Below the pieces are notes generated by a model. The model was not told the origin of the DNA, made no database searches, and worked only from the letters and a program-made list of their open reading frames with translations. Positions 22,682 through 32,178 of a stretch of DNA of 64,000 bases are shown here, in pieces. The stretch is from NCBI GenBank assembly GCA_018398585.1, contig JAGTTD010000016.1, positions 25,839,212-25,903,211 on the forward strand, given 5' to 3'. The position numbers and the translations under genes are program-made. Numbering within the stretch: the stretch's first letter is position 1; every line of letters starts with the position of its first letter. The DNA comes from Simmondsia chinensis. Lineage: Eukaryota; Streptophyta; Magnoliopsida; Caryophyllales; Simmondsiaceae.

Positions 22682-25600
22682 ATGATGTCAACGATTAAAT
22701 CTAAGTTAGAGAAGTTTGGTGGTCAAGGGAGTTTCAGTTTGTGGCAAGTCTGCATTAAAGGTCTCCTGACACAGAATGGCTTGAAGAAAGCATTGGATAA
22801 AAAAGAGAAGAAACCGGAGAGTTTATCCGATGCACAATGGGAGGAGTTAGATGAAAAGGCACTTACAGCTATTCAGATGTGTCTTACAGATGATGTTCTG
22901 ACAGAAGTCTTGGAGGTGAAAACCGCTAACGAGTTGTGGGAGAAGCTGCAAATTATGTTCTGCTTCAAATCTGTCTCCAATAAACTCACAGTCAAGCGCC
23001 GGTTCTTGACGTTTCGTATGTTGGAAGGTACATCTTTTAAGAACCATATTAATGAATTTAACTCCATAATTCAAGAGTTAAAAGAATTGAATGATGCCCC
23101 TAAAGATAAAGATAAGGCCATGTTGTTATTGTGTTCACTCTCTAATTCATATAAAGGCTTTGTAGAAAGCATGATACATGATGGTAGGTTAACTATCACA
23201 ATTGATGAAGTTAAGAGGAACCTAGTGAGTAAATAACGAGTAGATAAAGAATTGTCTGACTCTGTGAATGACTCTGGTAATGGTTTGTTTGTGAGAGGTA
23301 GAACTAAGAATAGAGGGTCTGATGGAGGAAAGAAGTCAAGGTCTAAGTCTAGACACAAGAACTTGTCATGTAACTTTTGTCACAACAAAGGGTATATAAA
23401 GAAAAACTGTTATAAGCTTAGGAATAAGCAGGAAGAAGATAACAAGAATGACCATAATAGAGGTGATAAGTCTACTGAGGCAAGTGTAGTAGAAGATGAG
23501 GGTGATGCTGATGTTCTTTTAGTAACCAAATCCCAGGCCAGATCTAAAGATACGTGGATCATGGATTCAGGTTGTTCTTATCATGTTTGTCCTAATAGAG
23601 ACTGGTTCACTACATACAAGTCAATTCAGGGTGGAGTAGTCTTGATGCGCAATGATGCCGCTTGTAAGGTTATGGGTATAAGAACAATCAGAGTTAAGAT
23701 GTTCAATGGTACTATCAGGACACTTAGCGACGTGCGACACGTCCCAGATTTGAAAAAGAACCTTATCTCTTTAGTTACCCTTAAGTCACGTAGGTACAAG
23801 TACACAGCTAAAGGTGGAGCTATGAGGGTCAGTAAGGGTGCGTTGATTGTGATGAAGGGTAGAAGGGTAGGAACCTCGTATGAGCTTATAGGTTCTACCG
23901 TGATAAGGTCAGTGGATGTTTCTACATCTATGTCAGAATCAGATATTACCAAGATGTGGCACATGAGATTGGGTCATATGGGTGATAAAGGTCTGACAGA
24001 GCTGAGCAAGATGGGTTTATTATGTGGTCAATCTACAGGGCTGATGCAGTTCTGTGAGCATTGCATATATGGGAAGCAGAAGAAAATTAGCTTCAAGCAA
24101 GCAGTGCATCAGACTCAAGGAACGCTAGATTATATTCATTCAGATTTGTGGGGACCGTCTAGAGTTTGTTCCAAAGAAGGTTCCAGGTATCTTCTAACGT
24201 TCACTGATGATTATTTAAGAAAAGTTTGGGTCTATTTTCTTAAGCAGAAAAATGAAATTTATGAAGTCTTCAAAAAGTGGAAGGCGCTGCTTGAAAAACA
24301 GATAGGGAAACAAATCAAGAGGTTGAGGACTGATAATGGTCTTGAATTTGTTGGTGATTTCCTCAAAGTCTATGAGAACCAAGGCATTGTCAGACACGGG
24401 ACTTGTATAGGTCGACTTCAACAGAACGGAGTGGCAGAAACACTAAATAGGACGTTACTGGAGAAGGCTCAATGTATGCTATCCAGTGCAGGTTTAGGGA
24501 GAAAATGGTGGGCAGAGGCAGTTAACATGGCATGTTACTTAGTGAACCGATCACCTCATTCATCGCTTCAGTTGAAGACTCCAGAAGAGGTATGGTCTGG
24601 ATCCCCTGCTGATTACTCTCATTTAAGAATTTTCGGTTGTCTTGGTTATGCTTATGTGAATGATGGGCAGCTAGAGCCTAGAGTCAAGAGCCAAGAAGTG
24701 TATCTTTCTTGGTTATACGTCAGGTGTGAAGGGATTTCGTTTATGGGACCCAAAATCTCATAAATTTCTGACTAGTACGGATGTTACATTTGATGAGTCC
24801 GCCCTACCACATCCGCCACACACGCCCTTGTAGTTCGTGATTCAGGTCAGGCACAGAAGCCTGATGACAGTCAGATACAGTCAGAGAGTTCAGATCAACA
24901 ACAGGTAGTTCAGATTGAGAGTATATAGGTACCTCCAGTACAGGTTTCTGATGAGAATGATGAAACAGAAATAGGTCAATAGGTTGGACAGTATACTATT
25001 GCTGGTGGAAGGCCAAAAAGATAGATTAGGCCACCACAAAGATATGGGTATGAGGAGATGATAGCCTATGCCCTTATTACAGCTGAGACAGTGGAAGATT
25101 ATGAACCATCTACATATTCAGGGGCTGTATCTAGATCTGACTCATAGAAGTGGCTAATAGCCATGCATGAAGAAACGGAGTCATTACAGAAGAACCACAC
25201 TTGGCCGCTAGCAAAGCCTCAAACAGGAAAGAGAGTTATAGGATGTAAATGGGTCTTCAAATGAAAAAAAGGCATTCCTGGAGTGGAAGATGCAAGGTAC
25301 AAGGCTTGGTTAGTAGCTAAAGGCTACAGTCAGGTACGCATGATTTAGAGCTTGAGCAGTTAGATATCAAAACTGCATTTTTGCATGGTGAGCTAGAGGA
25401 GAGTATTTACATGCATCAGCCTAAAGGCTTCGTTGTTGAGGGAAAGGAAGACCATGTTTGTCTGTTGAAAAGATCTCTATATAGTTTGAGGCAGTCACCT
25501 AGGTAGTGGTGCAAAAGGTTTGATCAGTTTATGACTAATAATAGGTTCTTCAGGAGTAAATATGACAGTTGTGTGTTCTTCAGGAAGACAGACTCGGGTT

Positions 25601-26594
25601 CATTCATTTATCTTCTGTTATATGTTGACAATATGTTGATTGTAGCTAAGGACATGGCTAATGTTAATAGCTTGAAAACAATGTTGAAAAGCGAGTTCGA
25701 GATGAAGGATTTGGAACCAGCCAAGAAGATACTCGGTATGGAAATCAGTAGGGACCAAAAAGCAAGAAAGTTATACTTGTCTCGGGAGAAGTATATTGAG
25801 AAGGTTTTGGATCTTTTTCATATGAAGGATGCTCAGCCTGTTAGCACTCCATTGGCAGCTCATTTCAGGCTTTTAGCATTGGATTCACCTCAGACAGAGG
25901 AGGATGTCAGGTACATGTCACAGGTCCCTTACTCTAGTGCAGTTGGTAGTATTGTGTATGCTATGGTATGTACTCGTTCAGATATTGCTTATGTTGTTAG
26001 CAAAGTGAGCAGATACATGGCGAATCCAAAAAAAGAGCATTGGCACGCTGTTAAATGGATTCTCAGGTACTTACGTGGCACTTCTGATGTTAGTTTGGAG
26101 TTTGGGAGGAGTAAATGCTGCTTAGTTGGATATGTTGACTCAAACTACGGTGGAGACCTTGATAAGAGGAAGTTTACTTCTAGTTATGTGTTCTGTTTGA
26201 GTGATAGTGCTATCAGTTGGAGAGCATGTCTACAGTCAGTTACCACACAGTCAACTACAGAGGCCGAGTATATGGCAATGACAGAAGCATTCAAGGAAGT
26301 TGTTTGGTTGAGAGGTTTGATTAGTGAACTCAATGTTGATCGGGCACAGTTAGGGTTTACTGTGATAGCCAGTCCTCAATTCACCTAGCTAAAGATCAGA
26401 TGACGCATCATGATAGGATGAAGCACATTGATGTCAAGCATTATTTTATTCAAGATCTGATAGATGAGCACAAGGTGGAGTTGAAGAAGATTGGTACTGA
26501 AGATAATCTAACCGACATGTTCACTAAAGTTCTTCCCGACAGGGAATTCAAGCATTGCTCGAACTTGGATGGGCTCTCAATTTCTCTTCGTTAA
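22682..26594 (+). pseudogene. Copia gag-pol polyprotein of element C, broken
   Basis: Gag from ATG 22,682 (MMSTIKSKLEKFGG), with a UAA at 23,234, continuing in frame to 24,763. It shows zinc knuckle CNFCHNKGYIKKNC, protease [12 protein letters not shown] finger (WHMRLGH, CEHC) and integrase core ([27 protein letters not shown]). A frameshift near 24,700 and several stops follow. About 75 bp of reverse transcriptase is missing at about 25,337. Reverse transcriptase resumes at 25,531-26,388 with the catalytic motif changed from YVDD to YVDN, then RNase H (STTEAEYM) and a tail at 26,400-26,594. Inactive. Confidence 0.87.
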
Positions 26595-26669
26595 CCCTGG
26601 TTGTGGGGTGTTAGTGGAGAAGGTGGAGGTATTTTATTTCATTGTTAAATTTGAGTCAAGGTGGAGGTT

Positions 26670-27031
26670 TGTTTGGAATATGCCTCAAATTTAGTTTTTT
26701 ATCATGATTGTTGTTGCCGTGAGTTTGCCGATCGATCGGGGGTCTAATTTCCACGCGAGTATATATACGTAGCCAGGGTTATGTATCAAGCATCCAATTC
26801 AAAGAGAGTGCTGCCATCATCCTTGAGAGAGAGAGAGAAGTGAATTGTAATTATTCTCAAATCAATAAAAGTCTCCATCTCCGCCCGTGATTTTCCTCCC
26901 TCTCAATTAAAGAGGGGTTTCCAAGTAAATCATTGTGTTCTTGTTTTTTGCTCTCTTTTATCCGTATTACTTCTCGTTTGGTCGTAGTATTTGATTTCAA
27001 TAAAGTACTCGGGATTCCGCATTTCTGCACA
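26670..27031 (+). repeat. 3' LTR of element C
   Basis: It starts TGTTTGGAATATGCC and ends TTTCTGCACA. It is shortened relative to 22,199-22,644 by loss of sequence between two palindromic motifs. Confidence 0.88.
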
Positions 27032-27700
27032 CCATGACCAAGCCGCCTGATCGATCGGGAAGTACGCAGAGAGCACACAAATCCTACGAGTCCGTTGATC
27101 GATCGGGAGTTACCAATCGATCGGGGAACCGATCGATCGGGAAGGGCCAATCAATCGGGGGCCCAAACATGCATGCCCTAGTATGCCCAGTATAAATAGA
27201 TGTTGTGGGTTTCAGTTTTAGGTATCCAAATAAAGTTGAGCTGCCATTAAGAGAGAGAGAGGAAGTAATTTTGTAATTCTTCCATTGATCTCGTTCAGAG
27301 GAAGTGTCTTTGTGATTCTTCCATTATCTGCGATCAATAAACATTTTCCATCTCCCCCCATGGTTTTTCCCTTCTCGATCGAAGAGGGGTTTTCCACGTA
27401 AATCATTGTCTCCTTTATTTATTCTCTTTTATCCTATTATTTACTTCTCTTGTGTGTTATAGTATTTGAATCGAATCTTGTTCTTAGGGTGTTAAGTTCC
27501 GCATTAGGAAGATATTACTTCCTTTACAAATTGGTATCATAGCATATCAGTTTTGTCCGGTTCCTAACAAATTGGTATCATAGTATATCAAATTTGTTCA
27601 AGTTTTTCCTTACAACTGGTATCAGAGCACATCGGATTTGTCCAGATTCCTCACAAATTGATATCAGAGCATATCAAATTTGTTCAAGATTTCCCTTACA
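27032..27700 (+). repeat. 5' LTR of element D (main part) with tandem PBS-like repeats
   Basis: Pairs with 29,464-30,100. U3 has five GATCGATCGG-type palindromes at about 27,050-27,160 and a TATA-like TATAAATAG at 27,191. The last 175 bp (27,526-27,700) are four tandem repeats, each starting ACAAATTGGTATCA-like, with lengths 41, 45, 41 and 45 bp. These sit inside the LTR because they recur at the end of the 3' LTR. The first 46 bp of this LTR lie at 22,153-22,198, left of element C. Confidence 0.9.
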
Positions 27701-27702
27701 AT

Positions 27703-27714
27703 TGGTACCAGAGC
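27703..27714 (+). promoter_or_regulatory. Primer-binding site of element D
   Basis: TGGTACCAGAGC, one base from the usual initiator tRNA-Met complement TGGTATCAGAGC. It sits three bases after the LTR end ACA and is the fifth in a row of similar sites, the other four being inside the LTR. Confidence 0.8.
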
Positions 27715-27734
27715 CCTATTTATTCGATTTGGTA

Positions 27735-29392
27735 CTATAACACCTGCAATTAAATCTGAATTTGAGAAGTTCGATGGTCAAGAGAGTTTCAGTTTATGGC
27801 AGGTTCGCGAACGGCTTAAAGAAAGCCTTAGAAGGAAAAGAGAAGAAACCAGAGAGTTTGTCAGAAGGACAATGGGAGGAGTTAGACGAAAGGGCTCTCT
27901 TCACTATTTAGATGTGTCTTACCGATGATGTTTCGACAAAAGTTTTGGAAGTAAAGACCGCTAAGGAGTTGTGGGAAAAATTGTAGGATATGTTCTTTTT
28001 CAAGTTAGTCTTCAACAAACTTACAGTTAAGCGTCGGTTGTTCACCTTTCATATGTCAGAAGGTACGTCACTTAAGAATCATATTAATGAGTTTAATTCC
28101 ATTATTCAAGAATTAAAGGAGCTTGATGATGCTCCTAAGGATGAAGATCAGGCTATGTTGTTGTTATGCTCACCATCTACCTCTTATAAAGGCTTCGTTG
28201 AAAGCATGATTTATGGTGGTAGAAAAACCATCTCTGTTGATGAGGTTAAGAGAAACTTATTGAGTAAAGAAAGAGTAGATAAGGAATTGTATGGTTTTGT
28301 AAATAACTCAGGAAGTGGTCTATTGTGAGAGGAAGAACTGAGAATAGAGGATTTAATTATGATGGCAACTCATCTAGGTCTAAGTCTAAACATAAAGATT
28401 TGTCTTGTAATTACTGTCATAAGAAAGGGCACATTAAGAGAGATTGCTACAAGCTTAAGAAGAAATTAGAAGCTGATAACATGAAGGACCAGAAAAAACC
28501 AGCAGAAGCTACTGTTGTTGAAGATGAATCTGATGATGGTGTTCTGTTAGTGGCCGAATCTCAGTCCAGATCTAAAGACAACTGGATACTAGATTTGGGT
28601 TGTTCTTATCATGTTTGTCTCAGTAGAGACTGGCTCGCCCCATATGAAACAATCCGAGTTAAGATATTTGATGGCACTGTTGGAATTGTGAGTAATGTTC
28701 ATTATGTTCCTGATTTGAAGAAGAATCACATCTCTTTTTAGATACCCTTGGTTCTCTTGGGTACAAGTAGACAGCTTAAGGTGGAGTTTTGAAGGTCAGT
28801 AAGGGTGTTGTAGTTGTGATGAAAGGCAGAAGGGTTGGAGTTCTGTATGAACTTGATGGTTCCACGGTGACAGGATCAGTAGCTGTTTCTACAGCATCTA
28901 TGTCAGAGTCAGATGAACATGGAATTTATAGGAAGCAGAAAAGTGTTCATTTCAAGCAATTCCTGACGAGTAAAGATGTCACGTTTGATGAGCCTTCGTT
29001 GCTACAGCCATAGAAGACGTCATCTGTTGTTTGTGATTCAGGTCAGGCGATTAAGCTAGAGGATAGTTCAATATCAGTTAAGTAACACAGTTCAACGTCA
29101 GAGAGCTTTCACAGATAGCATTCAGCCACCTCCAGTACAAATTTCTAAAAGAAATAAAGAGGCTAAAACTGTTCAGCAGGTGGATCAGTATTCCGTTGCT
29201 AGTGAAAGACAGAAGAGATAAGTTTATGAAGAAGTTACTGCTTGTGCTCTTACAATTATGTCAAGGGCTAATTTAGAGAAGAGGAAGATTGGCTTTGTTG
29301 ATAACCTCACAGATATGTTCACTAAAGTGCCACCTAGCAGAAAGTTCAAGCATCGCTCGGACTCGGTTAGGTTTTCTGTTTTGTTGAGATAA
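27735..29392 (+). pseudogene. Truncated copia gag/protease remnant of element D
   Basis: It lacks a start codon (ATA where the relatives have ATG). Gag pieces run to 28,328, followed by a zinc knuckle CNYCHKKGHIKRDC in 28,325-28,741, and a protease with DSG changed to DLG (ILDLGCSYHVC). The pre-integrase region is fused directly to the segment after the integrase core (SESDEHGIYRKQK joined to TSKDVTFDEP near 28,915-28,980). Further on, the sequence jumps from the hinge to the RNase H tail (DNLTDMFTKV at about 29,300). Two large deletions therefore removed integrase and reverse transcriptase. Confidence 0.8.
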
Positions 29393-29463
29393 CCCCGTGT
29401 GGGGTGTTTTGTGGAGAAGGTGGAAAAGTTCTTTTATTTGAAATTTTAGCTAAGGTGAAGATT

Positions 29464-30100
29464 TGTTAGGATATGTCTCAAATTCTTTAGATTTATAAAG
29501 AAGGCCATGAGCAAGCCGATCGATCGAGTGAGAAGCCGATCGATCGGGAAGTACGAAGAGAGCACACGGATCCAGTGAGTCCGTCGATCAATCGGGAGCC
29601 CAAACACGCGTGCCCTAGTACGCTTCGTATAAATAGATGTTGTGGGTTTCAGTTTTAGGTATCCAAATAAAGTTGAGCCATCATTAAGAGAGAGAGAGAG
29701 GAAGTGATTTTGTAATTCTTCTATTATTTGCGATCAATAAAGAATCACCATCTCCGCCCGTAGTTTTTCCCTTCTAAATTGAAGAGGGGTTTTCCACGTA
29801 AATCATTGTCTTCTTCGTTTATTCTCTTTTATCCTCTTATTTAATTATCTTTTGTGTTATATTATTTGAATCGAATCCTGTTCTTGGGGTGTTAAGTTCC
29901 TCATTAGAAAGATATTACTGCCTTTACAAATTGGTATTATAGCGTATCAGATTTGTCCAGTTCCTAACAAATTGGTATCATAGTATATCAAATTTGTTCA
30001 AGTTTTTCCGTACAATTGGTATCAGAGCATATCAGATTTGTCCAGATTCCTAACAAATTAATATCAGAGCATATCAAATTTGTTCAAGATTTCCCTTACA
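29464..30100 (+). repeat. 3' LTR of element D with tandem PBS-like repeats
   Basis: It starts TGTTAGGATATGTC and ends CCCTTACA. It carries three GATCGATCGG-type motifs and TATAAATAG at 29,629. The repeat array at 29,926-30,100 has unit starts at 29,926, 29,967, 30,012 and 30,053, the same 41/45/41/45 pattern as the 5' LTR. Confidence 0.9.
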
Positions 30101-30105
30101 ATAAT

Positions 30106-30780
30106 GACTATGCAGCCTCTGGCCCTGAGTTCCCACCAGTATTCGAACCAAATGACTTGCTCAGTCACTCACATATAGAGGTTAGCAGACGAGGGAACTA
30201 CTATGTGCCGGGCCCGTTTATGGAGGGGCCCAGCACAACTCCGAGGAAAAAGGACAAAGTCCAGGCAACAAAAAGGGGTAGGCGAGCAGTGAAGCACAAG
30301 ATGGAAGAGGAGAAGCGGGAGCTACAACACTTCTTAAAGGACGTGTCGCCCAGGAATAGTGCGCGAAATCCGGCTAAGCCCTCTGACAAAAAGAAAAAGA
30401 GGATTAGGGTGAATCGGGATGATAGCGTTATTGATGCCAAGAAGATCGAGGAGGCTGGGCGAGTAATCGAGATGGGTAATAGACTAGGTCTAAATTTTGA
30501 TGGCTTTTATTCACCTAAGGTGAGTGCTATGCTCCATCGAAGGATGTGAGGGACCGACACTGATCAATAGGTGCTCTATGGTGTGACTCAAGGTGACGTC
30601 GATATGAATGTTGGTAATGGCTTTGATCCAACTTTGATGAGTCCCATGTTTCGCCAGCTTTAGCGCTCCAATGCTACAATTTCCTGTCGTTTGGTAGATC
30701 TTGTGTCGATGTCGAGTCTGTCATTGCCGTGCGTTAGTCGTGTTTTGAGGTGCGTGTTTTGCCTATTTTAGATTGTTTTC
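30106..30780 (+). pseudogene. LINE ORF1 C-terminus and 3' region, right fragment
   Basis: A continuation of 22,066-22,152 after copia D. The frame to 30,549 encodes the ORF1 tail: FPPVFEPNDLL, a basic region (KRGRRAVKHKMEEEKRELQ), then IEMGNRLGLNFDG and a stop after LHRRM. It matches the 8,280-8,712 frame without a stop and is the best-preserved copy of that domain here. About 230 bp of 3' UTR-like sequence follows, then duplicated-segment sequence resumes at 30,781; the usual CTAATTATC terminus is missing. Copy 1 at 586-650 may keep a shrunken remnant of the same insertion. Confidence 0.7.
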
Positions 30781-30825
30781 CTTAACTATAGAAAATTGGT
30801 ACAGACACAAAGTTTAGATATCAAT

Positions 30826-31340
30826 ATGAATGGCGGAACATGATTTTGATCATAACTCAGCAACACAAAACAACAAAAATTGGGTCCCACTTACAACCCA
30901 ATTTTTTAGTGGCGAGAACGAAACTCCATTGATTCAGTATTTATCTTACTTAGCATTTGAATACTCATTGGAGCTCCCATGGGGTAATGCATTTGTCCAA
31001 CTCGCCATTCTAATGGGATTCTGCATATTCGTTGGAAATGCTATCAAGGACTGATATGCTAACTAGGTATTCCACAAAGAGTCAATGTATGATAGATATA
31101 TTAAATATTCTCCATAATTTTAACATGTACAATATTGAGTCCATGGGAGACGATAGGAGGATCATCAACAACTGGAGAAGGACGAAAATTTTTTATGTGC
31201 AAGAAGCCATCAAAGACACAACCTCCCAACATGCCTGAACCCCATTCCATTACTTCTACTACTAGAAAGGCCTTGCTAAGACTTGGAAGGCTTGGCTTCA
31301 CAAGCCCTTTTCCTACATGATCTCTTCTTACTAAACTTTA
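30826..31340 (+). pseudogene. Unrecognised gene remnant, copy 2
   Basis: This is the counterpart of 776-1,262. An open frame at 30,830-31,054 encodes 74 residues with a hydrophobic C-terminal half (core SLELPWGNAFVQLAILMGFC) and ends in a stop. A second frame at 31,032-31,238 (68 residues; ESMGDDRRIINNWRR, YVQEAIKDTTSQH) overlaps its end. I know no family match. The two frames could be fragments of one gene separated by a frameshift or a lost intron. Other frames on both strands are open here, so coding status is uncertain. Confidence 0.35.
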
Positions 31341-31603
31341 TTTGTTTGGAGTGTTGTTATTATAAGAGCAATGATGTAACTTGTACTAAAGAATAGCCAC
31401 AAGTTTTCATAAAGTTGATCTGACAGAGGAAAAACATTGCCTCATATGTGTGTGTAGAGATGTGTGGGTGCGTGCCAAGGGGGAGAGGTGTGCATGTGTG
31501 TTTTCTATATAAATGGTTTCTAAAATATAATATTTAGTTTTTCAAAAACAAAAATTACCCCAAAAAACGATATTAGAAAAGTTCTAAGGGTGTGTTTGTT
31601 ATT

Positions 31604-32091
31604 TGTGTGGAAATAACTAATTCTCCCGGTATGCAATAGAATCAAATACCATGACAATATGTGAAATCAATGGACTAAAAGAGAAAAGAAACAAACGACA
31701 CAATAATTGACGTGGAAACACTTTTATAATCGAAAGGGGAGAAAACCACGGGGAAAGATTGAAACTTTTATTATTGAATCAAAAAGAAGAATTACAATCA
31801 CTCATTTTCTCTCTCTCTCTCTCTTATTTAGTTGGCGGCGCCACTGGGAAATATCTCACGAATAATTGGATACTTGTGACGTAAATCCTACGTCCATATT
31901 TATAGGCCCGTGAAAATGCAGTTCCCGATCGATCGGGGAGTCCCAATTGATTGGTGTCGATCAGCTGGCTCACTGCTGATGTCCTTCTTTTACGTAACAT
32001 TCCCGATCGATCAGTCTTCACCCGATCGATCGGCCTCCTCATGGCATCCCTTCTTAAAATACCAAGTATATTTTGAGACATTTTCCTAACA
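31604..32091 (-). repeat. 3' LTR of element E
   Basis: On the minus strand it starts TGTTAGGAAAATGTC and ends TTATTTCCACACA. It contains several CCGATCGATCGG-type palindromes between 31,925 and 32,035 and a GAGAGA run at 31,810-31,824. Confidence 0.88.
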
Positions 32092-32178
32092 AATCTCCAC
32101 CTTGGCTCAAAATTAACATCAATAATAAAATAACTCCACCTTCTCCACAAACGCCCCCTCAACCGGGGCTAACACACA

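Larger units (their letters stand above)
22199..27031 (+). mobile_element. Copia element C, Tnt1/Tork type, nested in the LTR of D
   Basis: LTRs 22,199-22,644 and 26,670-27,031. Target-site duplication CCGTG (22,194-22,198) and CCATG (27,032-27,036); D's other LTR reads CCATG at this point, confirming the insertion. Primer-binding site TGGTATCAGAGC at 22,648-22,659; polypurine tract AAGGTGGAGGTT before the 3' LTR. Confidence 0.92.
22153..30100 (+). mobile_element. Copia element D, deletion derivative, hosting element C
   Basis: LTRs: 22,153-22,198 continued at 27,032-27,700 (5') and 29,464-30,100 (3'). The target-site duplication ATAAT is at 22,148-22,152 and 30,101-30,105, within a LINE. 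Primer-binding site at 27,703. The interior (27,701-29,463) lacks the integrase core and reverse transcriptase, so it needed proteins from a relative such as C or E. The polypurine tract AAGGTGAAGATT precedes the 3' LTR. Confidence 0.9.

Noticed and set aside
27526..27700. CRISPR-like repeat array
   Set aside because: Regular 41/45-bp units, but there are no unique spacers, and each unit carries a primer-binding-site-like core; it is part of a plant LTR.
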